Source: Mumia sp. zg.B17 (GTDB lineage Bacteria > Actinomycetota > Actinomycetes > Propionibacteriales > Nocardioidaceae). From it: DNA of 64,000 bases. The translations under genes were made by a program, and so were the position numbers. The notes under the pieces are model-generated. The model was not told where the DNA came from. It saw only the letters and a list, made by a program, of their open reading frames with translations, and searched no databases. Shown piece by piece: positions 54,916 to 63,880 of this stretch. The stretch is taken from the NCBI RefSeq assembly GCF_019550915.1, contig NZ_JAHWCI010000003.1, positions 160,897-224,896 on the forward strand, written 5' to 3'. Within the stretch, counting starts at the first letter, position 1, and every line of letters starts with the position of its first letter.

Positions 54916-56507
54916 GCCGACACCACCCGGGTGTGCAGGGACTCCACGGCCGCACGCGCGGACACCATCGCGCCGTGCTGCCAGGCGATCGTGTACGAGA
55001 GGTGGTCGCCGGCGAAGTAGACGTTGCCGGAGGGCTCGAGCAGCCTGTCGTAGTTCCCGTCGGTCCGTGACGGCCAGCCCACCCACGCGCCCTCGCTGTA
55101 CTTCGTCGACGCCCAGTCGACGGAGAACGACGACCGCAGGTCCTGCTTGTAGACGTCGCCGTGGATGGCCGCGCCCTGGTCCAGCGCCTTGGCGAGCCTC
55201 CCCCGCGGCGTGAGCGTCCCGTAGGTGGTGGCGTTGCTACCGGTGTTGTAGTAGCCGATCATGGTGCCTCGCTCTCCGTGGAAGCCCGAGGACGGGTACC
55301 ACACGTTGCCCAGCTCGTTGTCGGCGTTCGTGATCCCGCCGTAGATCTTGTGGTCGAGCTCCCACCAGCGTCGGTCGTACTCCAGCCCGATCTTTCCGGC
55401 GTTGCTGGGCCGGGCGTACGCCAGAGCCGAGACGACCTCGGGCGGCAGGTTGCTCGGGATCGTCGCCGCGAGGTGCGGCGGGATCGTGCAGACGAGGAAG
55501 TCGGCGGTGGCCTTCTTGGTGCGGCGGCCGCCCGTCGAGTACTCGACCTCGACACCCGTGCTCGTGTTGCCGAAGGCCGACACCTCCGCTCCGTACTCGA
55601 TCTTGTCGCGCCCGATCGCCCGCTCGAACGCGTACGCGATCCGGTCCATGCCGCCGACGGGCTGGAGCATCTGCATCGCCTGGTCGAACCCGAGCTCGAA
55701 CGAGAAGTAGTTGCCGATCCCCGACGCGAGCACGTCCGACAAGGCGTACGGCGCGATCGGCTCCCCGGCGGTGACTCCCGGCTCGATCGCGTAGCCTCGC
55801 CGTCCGCTGCCGGTGTAGCGGTAGCTCGCAGACGGGTCACCGGCGACCTTCGCCCCGAGCGAGCCGAAGTTGCGGAGGAGCGCGATCAGGGCGTCCTTGT
55901 CGGCCTGGGTGAGGTAGGTGTCGAGGGCACCCTGGTCGGTCGCCTTCGCGAGCAGCTCGGAGACGTAGCCGTAGACGTCGGCCTTCGCCGCGCGGTGGCG
56001 GATCGGCTGCCCTGCCAGGTTGTGCGCGCCGGTCCGATAGAGGTAGGCGTCGGCGTTCTGGTTGACGAACGTCTCGAGCTCCACCCCCAGCTCGCGGCAG
56101 TAGTCGACGGTCACATGGTGCTGCGGGAGCCGGGCCGGGCCTGCGTTCATGTACTGCCCTCGGGAGAAACGCGCCCTCTGCGTCTGTCCCTTGAGATCGG
56201 TCTCCGTCGTCCCGCCCCGGACGCTCCAGCTGCGGCCGCCGGGCCGATCACGGGCCTCCAGGATGGTGCACCGGTAGCCGGCCTTGCCCAGCTCGTACGC
56301 GGTGGTCAGGCCGGCGATGCCGCCACCGAGGATGAGGACACGTTTGCGGCCGTGCCGAGCGAGCTCGGAGGCCTTGGGAGGAGTGAACGGTGGGGTCTCC
56401 GCGGCGGCGGCCGGGCTCAGCCCGAGCGCCCCCATCGAGTGAAGCATGACTCCTGCGCCGCCGGCGATGCCGACCTGCTTGAGGAAGTCGCGTCGAGTCT
56501 GGGGCAT
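54912..56507 (-). CDS. Tat-exported flavin amine oxidase (L-amino-acid oxidase / monoamine oxidase family)
   Basis: 531 residues. The N-terminus has a perfect twin-arginine signal (TRRDFLKQVGIAGGAGVML). FAD binding is shown by RVLILGGGIAGLTTAYELGK and EARDRPGGRSW, and the family C-terminus by GNVYFAGDHLSYTIAWQHGA. The enzyme oxidises an amine or amino acid to an imine, giving H2O2. Pre-folded export with FAD via Tat is normal for actinobacterial L-amino-acid oxidases. The RidA gene overlaps its stop. It diverges from a deaminase gene by 106 bp. Confidence 0.92.
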   Translation of the reverse strand: MPQTRRDFLKQVGIAGGAGVMLHSMGALGLSPAAAAETPPFTPPKASELARHGRKRVLILGGGIAGLTTAYELGKAGYRCTILEARDRPGGRSWSVRGGTTETDLKGQTQRARFSRGQYMNAGPARLPQHHVTVDYCRELGVELETFVNQNADAYLYRTGAHNLAGQPIRHRAAKADVYGYVSELLAKATDQGALDTYLTQADKDALIALLRNFGSLGAKVAGDPSASYRYTGSGRRGYAIEPGVTAGEPIAPYALSDVLASGIGNYFSFELGFDQAMQMLQPVGGMDRIAYAFERAIGRDKIEYGAEVSAFGNTSTGVEVEYSTGGRRTKKATADFLVCTIPPHLAATIPSNLPPEVVSALAYARPSNAGKIGLEYDRRWWELDHKIYGGITNADNELGNVWYPSSGFHGERGTMIGYYNTGSNATTYGTLTPRGRLAKALDQGAAIHGDVYKQDLRSSFSVDWASTKYSEGAWVGWPSRTDGNYDRLLEPSGNVYFAGDHLSYTIAWQHGAMVSARAAVESLHTRVVSA

Positions 56508-56613
56508 GGCGCGCTCCTTGCTGAAGGTGTTGCGCCGACCGTAGGAACGTCATGTTTCCGCCACCTCCGGTCACGTGTTTCGTTTCGGTCACCGAGCGCG
56601 GAAGACTGCCTGC

Positions 56614-57099
56614 ATGAGCAGCTTCTCCGACGACGACCTCCGCCACCTCCGCCGTTGCGTCGCGCTCGCGGCCATCGGGCTCGACGAGGGCAACGAGCCC
56701 TTCGGGTCCGTGCTGGTGAGCGCAGACGGCACCGTCCTGTTCGAGGACCACAACCGCGAGAAGGACGGTGACCACACCCGTCATCCCGAGCTCGCGATCG
56801 TCCGGTGGGCGGTCGAGAACCTCGAGCCCGAGGACCGCGCGTCCGCAACCGTCTACACCTCCGGCGAGCACTGCGCGATGTGCTCGGCCGCCCATGCCTG
56901 GGTGGGCCTCGGCCGCATCGTCTACGTCGTCGCGTCGACGCGGCTCGCCGCGCTACTAGAGGAGTGGGGCGTCGGCCCCTCCCCCGTCGCGCCGCTGCCG
57001 ATCACGACGGTCGCCCCGGGCCTCGCGGTCGAAGGACCGGTCGAGGCGCTCGCCGCCGAGATGGAGGCACTGTACGAGCGGTGCTTCCGGCCGGTGTGA
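56614..57099 (+). CDS. nucleoside/guanine deaminase family protein (CDA fold)
   Basis: 161 residues from ATG 56614; the open frame to 56575 is not needed. Zinc motif I is RHPELAIVRWA (H-P-E) and motif II GEHCAMCSAAHAWVGL (PCxxC variant with Glu-His before Cys). The family includes guanine deaminase and tRNA adenosine deaminase. The HPE rather than HAE motif, with the CAMC pair, favours a small-molecule deaminase over TadA. The substrate cannot be fixed. Confidence 0.9.
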   Translation: MSSFSDDDLRHLRRCVALAAIGLDEGNEPFGSVLVSADGTVLFEDHNREKDGDHTRHPELAIVRWAVENLEPEDRASATVYTSGEHCAMCSAAHAWVGLGRIVYVVASTRLAALLEEWGVGPSPVAPLPITTVAPGLAVEGPVEALAAEMEALYERCFRPV

Positions 57100-57155
57100 C
57101 GATTGTTGACGACGCTAAGCCCGCGTGACGACGTGCGACCGGAGAACGTCCTACC

Positions 57156-57875
57156 TCACGTGTCGTAGCGGGTCGACACCTCGAGGAGGTCGCTCATGTC
57201 CGCGCCCGGGGGCAGCTCGACCGGCTCGGCACCTCGTCGCAGCAGCCGGGATCCGGAGACCCCGCCCAGACGTGCCGTCGTCTCGGTCACCTCGAGCCAG
57301 GCACCCTCACGCATGCCCAGCACCGGGACGTCGTTGTCCTCGAGGAACTGCTCGAGGCGTTCCTCCCGCGTCTCACCCATGTGGGTGCTTGCCGGGTCCG
57401 CGTCGACGTAGTGGGCGTTGATCTGGAACGGCACGAGCCCGAGGGCCGTGAGTCCCGCCGGCTCGGTGATCGGCATGTCGTTGGTCGTACGGATCGTCGG
57501 GCAGGCGACGTTCGTGCCGGCGCTCGATCCGACGTACGGCACGCCGTCGCGCACGCGGTCAGCGATGGTGGCGAGCAGGCCGGTCCGCTGCAGCGCGCGC
57601 AGAAGACGGAACGTGTTGCCTCCCCCGACGAAGATCGCGTCGGCGGCGTCCACCACGGCCCGCGGGTCGGACGCACGATGGACCCCCTGGACGGTGATGC
57701 CCACCGACGCGAGCGCTGTGGCAGCTCTCGCCGTGTAGGCGTCGCGGTCGGCCAGCGCATACGGGACGAAGGCGACCCTCCCACCGCTCGGGAGGTGGCC
57801 CGCGATCGTCGGCAGCGCGTACGCCAGGTAGTCCTCGCCGTGCAAGGTCGAGGTGGACAGAAGGAGCAGTCGCAC
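57156..57875 (-). CDS. pepE: peptidase E / aspartyl dipeptidase (family S51)
   Basis: 239 residues from GTG 57875, directly behind GAGGAGG. Class-I-glutaminase-like fold with the nucleophilic Ser in YVGSSAGTNVACP, the glycine loop IFVGGGNTFRLLRAL and the partner His in INAHYVDADPAS. PepE cleaves Asp-X dipeptides. The longer frame to 58364 reaches across the promoter region and is spurious. Cytoplasmic, monocistronic. Confidence 0.92.
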   Translation of the reverse strand: MRLLLLSTSTLHGEDYLAYALPTIAGHLPSGGRVAFVPYALADRDAYTARAATALASVGITVQGVHRASDPRAVVDAADAIFVGGGNTFRLLRALQRTGLLATIADRVRDGVPYVGSSAGTNVACPTIRTTNDMPITEPAGLTALGLVPFQINAHYVDADPASTHMGETREERLEQFLEDNDVPVLGMREGAWLEVTETTARLGGVSGSRLLRRGAEPVELPPGADMSDLLEVSTRYDT

Positions 57876-57965
57876 AGGGCCTCCTCGTGGAGCGGCTCGT
57901 GCGATTGTCCCGCTCCGCGCTCGAGGCCGCGAGTCACCGCCTGGTGAATTCTTGCGGCGCGGCGA

Positions 57966-57991
57966 TCTCGGGTCGGCGGACCGACCCGAGA
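57966..57991. other. perfect hairpin in a divergent promoter region
   Basis: An 11-bp perfect stem (TCTCGGGTCGG with CCGACCCGAGA) and CGGA loop lie between two divergent starts (57875 and 58114), where no recognised transcript ends. The plus strand has GTTTT 14 nt further on. It could mark a small RNA, a leader or an operator. Confidence 0.55.
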
Positions 57992-58113
57992 CCAGTATGA
58001 CCGTTTTCACACCGCCGACCCCCGTCCTGTGGGATCGCTCCAGACGTTGTAGAAGTGAAGGAGCAGCGCTCGCTCGGACGGCTGCTCCCGGATCTTGAGC
58101 GAAGGAGCACGAC

Positions 58114-58464
58114 GTGTACGGCATCGACCTGAGCGTCGCCGGCTCAGCAGTACGGCGGAGCCTCGACGGACGACGACCCGGCCCCAACCACGTCTTCGTG
58201 GTGGCGGAGGTCGAGGTGAGCAACCGCGGCGACGGTGCGGTCGCCGTCTCGACGGTCCCGGCCGTCTTCCTCGCGGCCGACGGCACCCAGCACGACCCGG
58301 CCGTGCCTGCACTCTGGCCGGCCGACGAGGTCGTGGTCGCGCCGTACTCCAAGGAGAGGGTCAAGGTCGTCTTCGACGTCCCGCGGACGAAGGCCGCCGG
58401 CGGCGCCGTACGGATCGTCCGCGGTGACGGCCCGACAGGACGTCGCCTCCACCTCGCCTCCTGA
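58114..58464 (+). CDS. small DUF4352-like hypothetical protein
   Basis: 116 residues from GTG 58114 behind GAAGGAG. The sequence looks like one immunoglobulin-like beta-domain: NHVFVVAEVEVSNRGDGAVA, LWPADEVVVAPYSKERVKVV and FDVP. This is the pattern of DUF4352 / telomere-repeat-factor-like domains, usually lipoproteins. Here there is no signal peptide or lipobox, so it would be cytoplasmic. Function unknown. Confidence 0.72.
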   Translation: MYGIDLSVAGSAVRRSLDGRRPGPNHVFVVAEVEVSNRGDGAVAVSTVPAVFLAADGTQHDPAVPALWPADEVVVAPYSKERVKVVFDVPRTKAAGGAVRIVRGDGPTGRRLHLAS

Positions 58465-58538
58465 GCCCCGCGAGAACGGATGCTGGGTACGGCTCGCCGA
58501 GGCGAAGCGTGACCGCGACATGTGACGCGTCACGCCGG

Positions 58539-59051
58539 TCAGCCTCGACGAAGGCGCGTGACCGCAGGCGCGTCGTCGAACGCGTCGCCTCTCATCGTGC
58601 GGGCGGCGACGTACAGCCGGCGGGTCCGATGACCCGGGAGGCAGGTGCGTGGCACGGAGACCGTGATCGTGCCCGTCGACCGCTTCCAGGTGCCTCGCAG
58701 ACCCATGCATGCGCGGGGCCTGTTCTGGAAGTGGTCGAAGAAGAACAACCGGGCCTTGGCGCGCTGCCCGGGCATCTTGCGGACCACGGCGACGTAGCCC
58801 GCCTCGAAGATGCCGTACCGGCTGATCGCGAGACTCGCCCGGCCCCGCTTCCCGAGGTGCGGGACGCGGATCGTCGTGGACACGCGGCTGCCGGTGTGAC
58901 GATAGGTGGCCCGGGAGATGTCGATCGACGCCGGTGCGTCACGGCGTGCGTCGGTCCGGGCGCGCGTGTCGGCGCCGGCCGGTGACGCGGTCAGGGCGAG
59001 CGCTGCGGTGCAGGCCATCCCGACGGTGATGGTCATGATCTGAGTCCTCAT
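58539..59051 (-). CDS. secreted hypothetical protein
   Basis: 170 residues from ATG 59051 behind AAGGAG. The signal peptide (MRTQIMTITVGMACTAALAL, cleavage near AGADT) is clear. The mature part is basic, beta-rich, with two cysteines (PRACMGLRG, PRTCLPGH) that probably bond. Such small exported basic proteins recur in actinobacteria without a known role. It converges with the DUF4352-like gene. Confidence 0.8.
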   Translation of the reverse strand: MRTQIMTITVGMACTAALALTASPAGADTRARTDARRDAPASIDISRATYRHTGSRVSTTIRVPHLGKRGRASLAISRYGIFEAGYVAVVRKMPGQRAKARLFFFDHFQNRPRACMGLRGTWKRSTGTITVSVPRTCLPGHRTRRLYVAARTMRGDAFDDAPAVTRLRRG

Positions 59052-59155
59052 GACGGTGCTCCTTCCCCGAGGGCTCCTCCACTGTCGCCCGCGACAGGGC
59101 CAGCGGACGGCACCGTTGCAGGAGGCCGTCACGGCGACGCTCCACCGCCCCGGGA

Positions 59156-60493
59156 TCAGGGGTTGACCAGCACGCGGGCGAGCTCGGGGAGAGCCTCCCG
59201 CTCGCGGTCCAGGATCTGTCGCGCGTGAGTGACGGAGTCGACCAGCGGATGCAGCGCGAGCGCCTTCAGCGCCGCCGACCGCGAACCCGACGTGGCGGCC
59301 TCGATCGTCATCCGCTCCACGTCCTTCACGGTGCTCACGAGGCCTCGCTCGTGCGGACGGAGCTGCGAGACCGCCACGGGTCGCGGACCGTCAGCACCGA
59401 CGGTGCACGGCACCTCGACGATGGCGTCATCGTCGACCGCGTCGAGCGTGCCGTCGTTGGGCACGTTGAGGACCAGCTCGGCCCCTTCGTCGGCCGAGAT
59501 GGCTCCCATCAGCGCCAGCGCGACCCGGTCGTAGCCACCCCCGTCCAGGTCCTCGTCGTCGCGCTCACCGGCGTCGGTGCTCGCGCGTCCCTCGGCCATG
59601 TAGGTCTCCTCCCGGTCGAGCCGGGTGCGCTCCCAGCCACCGAGGGCGTCACCGTCGCCGCGGTAGAAGCGCTCCTGCTGATCGAGCAGGTACTCCCCGC
59701 GCGTCGTGCCCGCCTCCGTGATCGCCGCGACGGCGTCGGAGGTGTAGTACCAGTACCAGAGGTACTCGTTGGGCACGGTCCCCAGCGAGGCCAGCCACTC
59801 CGGGCCGAACAGCCGGCCCTCCTCGATCTGCATCAGCTGGTCCGGCCGAGACAGGACATCGGGGAGCACGTCCTGGCCGTCGACCACGGCGCGGTGGAGC
59901 CAACCGAGGTGGTTCAGGCCGGCGTAGTCGAAGGTGATGGTCTCCCGCGGCAACCCGAGAACGCGCGCCACGCGCTTGAACAGCCCGACCGGCGAGTCGC
60001 AGATCCCGATCACGCGGCGCCCGAGCACCGCCGACATCGCCTCGGTCACCATGCCCGCGGGGTTCGTGAAGTTGATGACGTACGCCTCGGGCGCGGCGCG
60101 CCGTACGACCTCAGCGAGCCGGAGCGCCACGGGGATCGTGCGCAGGCCGTAGCAGACCCCGCCCGCCCCGGTCGTCTCCTGCCCCAGGAGCCCGACGCCG
60201 AGCGCCGACCGTTCGTCGCACACGCGACCGGCAAGGCCTCCGACGCGCATCGCCGAGAAGACGAAGTCTGCGCCCGTGACGGCCTCGGTGAGATCGGTCG
60301 TCACCCTGATCCGCGGCGCGTGCGGCAGTCCGGGTGCGAGGTCGGCGAGGACGGCGGCGATGCGACGCAGCCGGGCGTCGCTCGTGTCGTGGAGGACGAG
60401 CTCGTCGACCCGGGACGCCCCTGCGTCCGAGGCGAGGGCGCGATAGACGAGCGGGACCCGGAAGCCTCCGCCGCCGACGATCGTGAGTCTCAC
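59156..60493 (-). CDS. glycoside hydrolase family 4 (6-phospho-beta-glucosidase / alpha-glycosidase type)
   Basis: 445 residues from GTG 60493 behind GGAGG; GTGA overlaps the DeoR stop. The enzyme uses NAD+ and a divalent metal. Visible are the Rossmann start VRLTIVGGGGFRVPLVYRAL, NFTNPAGMVTEAM, the metal Cys in GICDSPVGLF and metal His in AGLNHLGWLH, and PNEYLWYWYY, usual for phospho-glucosidases. With an ABC importer nearby, the substrate could be unphosphorylated or phosphorylated by the PfkB kinase; that is inference. Confidence 0.93.
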   Translation of the reverse strand: MRLTIVGGGGFRVPLVYRALASDAGASRVDELVLHDTSDARLRRIAAVLADLAPGLPHAPRIRVTTDLTEAVTGADFVFSAMRVGGLAGRVCDERSALGVGLLGQETTGAGGVCYGLRTIPVALRLAEVVRRAAPEAYVINFTNPAGMVTEAMSAVLGRRVIGICDSPVGLFKRVARVLGLPRETITFDYAGLNHLGWLHRAVVDGQDVLPDVLSRPDQLMQIEEGRLFGPEWLASLGTVPNEYLWYWYYTSDAVAAITEAGTTRGEYLLDQQERFYRGDGDALGGWERTRLDREETYMAEGRASTDAGERDDEDLDGGGYDRVALALMGAISADEGAELVLNVPNDGTLDAVDDDAIVEVPCTVGADGPRPVAVSQLRPHERGLVSTVKDVERMTIEAATSGSRSAALKALALHPLVDSVTHARQILDREREALPELARVLVNP

Positions 60494-61302
60494 AGGGCCT
60501 CCTGGACGATGGCGCGGTCCTCGGACGACGAGCCGGCTGCGGCGAGCGCGCGAGCGACGTGCAGCTCGACACCCGCCTCGGCGAAGACGCGGGCTGCGTC
60601 GGGGTCGACGTCGCGGTCGGTGACCAGCGCGTCGTACTGGTCCGGCCCGCACACGCGGACGTATCCGCCGCCGGGGAGCTTGGTGTGGTCGGCCAGCAGC
60701 ACGACCCGGTCGGCAGCCCGCAGCATCGCCTTCTTGACGGGGACCTCGACGGCGGTCGTGTCGAACACCGACCCGTCCTCGCGGACCCCGCTCGTGCCGA
60801 GGAAGAGGACGTCGGCCTGCACCTGGGCGATCGCCTGCTCGGTCATGAAGCCGACCATGGAGTGGTAGTTGGTGCGGACGAGACCGCCGAGCAGCATGAG
60901 GTCGACGACCGGGTCGTCGCGCAGCTCGTCGTAGACAGCGAGGCTTGACGTGATGACCGTGACCGTCCGCCCGCGCAGCAGCCGCGCGACCAGGCTCGTC
61001 GTCGTCCCGATGTCGAGCAGGACCACCGCGCCGTCGGGCACGAGCGTCGCCGCGTGCTCGGCGATCGCCCGCTTCTCCATCGGGTTCTGGGTGGCGACGC
61101 GCTCGAACGGCGCCTCGCGCTCCAGGGCGGGAGCGGCTCCGCCCCGGAGCCGTCTCAGACGGCCGGTGCGCTCCAGCGCCGAGAGGTCCCTGCGGATGGT
61201 CGCGTCGCTCACGTCGAGGACACGCGCCAGGGTGGCGACGTCGACCGGCCCGCTCGTCTCGAGCAGGTCGAGCAGCCGTTCATGGCGGAGATTTGCGCGC
61301 AC
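60490..61302 (-). CDS. DeoR/GlpR-family transcriptional regulator
   Basis: 270 residues from GTG 61302. The N-terminal HTH (RHERLLDLLETSGPVDVATL, VLDVSDATIRRDLSALERTG) and the sugar-phosphate sensor domain (VLLDIGTTTSLVARLLRG, LGGLVRTNYHSMVGFMTEQA, and the Lys/Asp turn LLADHTKL) are complete. It leads the minus-strand DeoR-GH4 operon and is divergent from the PfkB-ABC operon. Both are probably its targets, with a phosphorylated sugar as inducer. Confidence 0.93.
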   Translation of the reverse strand: MRANLRHERLLDLLETSGPVDVATLARVLDVSDATIRRDLSALERTGRLRRLRGGAAPALEREAPFERVATQNPMEKRAIAEHAATLVPDGAVVLLDIGTTTSLVARLLRGRTVTVITSSLAVYDELRDDPVVDLMLLGGLVRTNYHSMVGFMTEQAIAQVQADVLFLGTSGVREDGSVFDTTAVEVPVKKAMLRAADRVVLLADHTKLPGGGYVRVCGPDQYDALVTDRDVDPDAARVFAEAGVELHVARALAAAGSSSEDRAIVQEAL

Positions 61303-61355
61303 CCGGTGACCATAACAGTCACTTTTACGCATGCGCACTCATGACCGATCACTAC

Positions 61356-61375
61356 TTGCGCGGATATGCGCGGTT
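61356..61375. promoter_or_regulatory. 10-bp direct repeat, candidate DeoR operator
   Basis: TTGCGCGGAT and ATGCGCGGTT are adjacent, with 10-bp period. They lie in the divergent region between deoR-type gene (61302) and the preferred pfkB start (61392). Another TTGCGCG occurs at 61293. DeoR family members often use directly repeated sites. Confidence 0.45.
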
Positions 61376-61391
61376 GAGCGAGACTCACGGG

Positions 61392-62498
61392 ATGGCTCAG
61401 GCGGCGGCAGATGCGGAGTTCGACCTCTTCGTCACAGGTCCGGTCTTTCTCGACATCATCTTCACCGGCCTGCAGGAGGCGCCCGTCGGAGGGCGGGAGG
61501 TTCTCACGTCCGGCATGGGATCGAGCCCCGGCGGCGTGGCCACCCTCGCGGTCGCGGCGTCGCGCCTCGACCTGCGGACCTCGCTCGGCGCGGCGTTCGG
61601 CGACGACATGTACGGCGACTACCTCTGGTCGACCCTCGCCGACGACGAGGCGATCGACCTCACGACCTCCCACCGCTGGGCCGGCTGGCACTCCCCCGTG
61701 ACGGTGTCGCTCGCCTACGACCAGGACCGGGCGATGATCACCCATGCCCACAACCCTCCGCGCACCGACGACCGCACGCCGCCGCGCCCGCGGGCCCGGG
61801 CGGCGTTCGCCGACCTCGCCGCCGAGCGTCCCGACTGGGTCGACGACGCGATCGCGGACGGCACCCTGGTCTTCGCCGACGTCGGCTGGGACCCGACCGA
61901 CACGTGGGACGCCGCCGCGCTGCGTTCTCGGCTCGAGGGCTGCCACGCCTTCGTGCCCAACGCCATCGAGGCGATGACCTACACCCGCACCGACTCTCCC
62001 GGCGCAGCGCTCGAGAGGATCCGCGACTGGGTTCCGCTCGCCGTCGTCACGGCCGGGAGCTCGGGGTCGTACGCCGCGGACGCCGAGAGCGGCGAGACCG
62101 CCTGGGCCCCCGCGCTGACCGTGCCCGCGCTCGACCCGACCGGCGCCGGTGACGTCTTCCTCGCCGCTCTCGTCGCCGGCACGCTGCGGGAGTGGCCGCT
62201 GCTCCAGCGTCTGCGCTTCGCCAACCTCTGTGCCGCGCTGTCGGTGCGGGACTTCGGCGGAGCTCTCGCGGCCCCGGGCTGGGCGGCCGTCTGCGACTGG
62301 TGGGAGGCCGTCGAGCCGGGCTCCTGGCTCGCCCGCGACTACGCGTTCTTGGACGACGTTCTGACCACCGTCGAGCACAGGACGTACGGTCGTGCCGTCG
62401 CGACGATCGGTTTCGTCGGGACCCAGCACGACCACCCCCGGCACGACGCGTCCCAGCCTCGTCGTCGGGATTTCCGTATCGCCGACACCGGCGAATGA
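61392..62498 (+). CDS. PfkB/ribokinase-family carbohydrate kinase
   Basis: Start chosen at ATG 61392 (368 residues) because the conserved first strand (EFDLFVTGPVFLDIIFTGLQ) follows at once; ATG 61341 adds 17 residues. Signature 1 region is GSSPGGVATLAVAASRLDLR; signature 2 is DPTGAGDVFLAALVAG with the catalytic Asp. It phosphorylates a sugar or sugar derivative. The SBP gene follows with a 15-bp gap. The last 35 residues are Arg/His-rich and outside the kinase fold. Confidence 0.92.
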   Translation: MAQAAADAEFDLFVTGPVFLDIIFTGLQEAPVGGREVLTSGMGSSPGGVATLAVAASRLDLRTSLGAAFGDDMYGDYLWSTLADDEAIDLTTSHRWAGWHSPVTVSLAYDQDRAMITHAHNPPRTDDRTPPRPRARAAFADLAAERPDWVDDAIADGTLVFADVGWDPTDTWDAAALRSRLEGCHAFVPNAIEAMTYTRTDSPGAALERIRDWVPLAVVTAGSSGSYAADAESGETAWAPALTVPALDPTGAGDVFLAALVAGTLREWPLLQRLRFANLCAALSVRDFGGALAAPGWAAVCDWWEAVEPGSWLARDYAFLDDVLTTVEHRTYGRAVATIGFVGTQHDHPRHDASQPRRRDFRIADTGE

Positions 62499-62512
62499 CC
62501 ACAGGAGCCGCC

Positions 62513-63880
62513 ATGTCCCACCGCCCCGCATGGAAGTCGGTGCTCGCCGTCACCGCGGTGAGCGCCGTCCTCGCACTGTCTGCCTGCACGCCGGGCGGCG
62601 ACGGAGGTGACCAGGAGAGCAAGGACGCCAAGGCGAGCGACATCGAGACCGACGTCGCCGCCATGGGCGACCTGACGCTGGACGTCTGGGACCAGGAGGT
62701 TCGCGGCGGTCAGGCCAAGCAGATCGAGGCGCTCAACGCGGCGTTCCAGAAGAAGTATCCCAACGTCACGATCAAGCGGACGTCGAAGTCGTTCGACGAC
62801 CTCCAGAAGACCGTCCGCCTCGCCATCACCAATGACGACGCGCCCGACGTGGTCCAGGTCAACAACGGCCGAGCCGACATGGGTCAGTTCGTCGCCGCGG
62901 GGCTCATCCAGTCGCTCGACGGGTACGCCGAGGTGTACGGCTGGGACGAGCGCTACCCGGAGTCCGTGCGCAGCACCGCCTCGTACAGCAAGGACGGCAA
63001 GACGTTCGGCGAGGGCAGCCTCTTCGGGATGCCGCAGGTCGGAGAGATGGTCGGCCTCTGGTACAACAAGGCCAAGCTGGCCAAGCTCGGTCTCAAGCCG
63101 CCGGCGACGCTGGACGAGTTCGACAACGCGATGAAGGCGGCGAAAGCGGCCGGCGAGCTGCCCGTCCAGCTCGGCAACGCCGAGGCCTGGCCCGCGATCC
63201 ACGACTACGCCGTCGCGATGAACCAGTACGTCCCGCGGGACGATACGCGTGCGCTCGGCTACGGGCGCGAGGGTGCCTCGTGGACGTCGGAGGAGAACGT
63301 CGAGGGTGCAGACCTCTTCGTCTCGTGGGTGAAGGACGGCTACCTCACGCCCGAGTTCAACGCCGTCCCGAACGACACCGCATGGCGCAACTTCGCCAAG
63401 GGCCAGGGCGTCTTCATGATCGGCGGCACCTGGTACCAGGCCGACCTCGAGGCGGCGATGGGTGACAACCTCGGCTTCGCCCTCCCACCGGTGGGTCCGG
63501 TCGGCGAGCCTGCCGTCACCGGCGGCACGGGACTGCCGCTGGCGATCACCGATGCGAGCGACCACGCCGACGCCGCCGCGGCGTACATCGACTTCCTCAC
63601 CGATGCCGAGGCCATGAAGGTGATCCAGGCGAACGGCGGACTCCCCGTCGTGGACGGCGACGAGGCGATCGCCAAGGGCGCGGCCAAGGAGGTCATCGCT
63701 GCCTGGGGCACGGTGACCGAGCAGGACTCGCTCGTGCCGTACCTCGACTGGGCGACGCCCGACATGAGCGACCTGATGGGCCAGCAGCTCCAGAAGCTCA
63801 GCGACGGATCGGTCGACACGTCGGCGTTCCTCGACGCGATCGAGAAGAACTACTCGGAATTCACGGACACGAACGAGTGA
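62513..63880 (+). CDS. ABC transporter sugar-binding lipoprotein (family 1 solute-binding protein)
   Basis: 455 residues. ATG 62513 has AGGAG upstream; an ATG at 62495 overlapping the kinase stop is the alternative. The signal peptide ends in lipobox LSAC. The mature protein has the family 1 pattern: LTLDVWDQEVRGGQAKQIEA, LRLAITNDDAPDVVQVNNGR, MPQVGEMVGLWYNKAKLAKL, MIGGTWYQADLEAAMGDN. It binds a sugar for ABC import. Permease genes presumably follow beyond the window end. It is the third element of the DeoR-controlled locus. Confidence 0.94.
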   Translation: MSHRPAWKSVLAVTAVSAVLALSACTPGGDGGDQESKDAKASDIETDVAAMGDLTLDVWDQEVRGGQAKQIEALNAAFQKKYPNVTIKRTSKSFDDLQKTVRLAITNDDAPDVVQVNNGRADMGQFVAAGLIQSLDGYAEVYGWDERYPESVRSTASYSKDGKTFGEGSLFGMPQVGEMVGLWYNKAKLAKLGLKPPATLDEFDNAMKAAKAAGELPVQLGNAEAWPAIHDYAVAMNQYVPRDDTRALGYGREGASWTSEENVEGADLFVSWVKDGYLTPEFNAVPNDTAWRNFAKGQGVFMIGGTWYQADLEAAMGDNLGFALPPVGPVGEPAVTGGTGLPLAITDASDHADAAAAYIDFLTDAEAMKVIQANGGLPVVDGDEAIAKGAAKEVIAAWGTVTEQDSLVPYLDWATPDMSDLMGQQLQKLSDGSVDTSAFLDAIEKNYSEFTDTNE

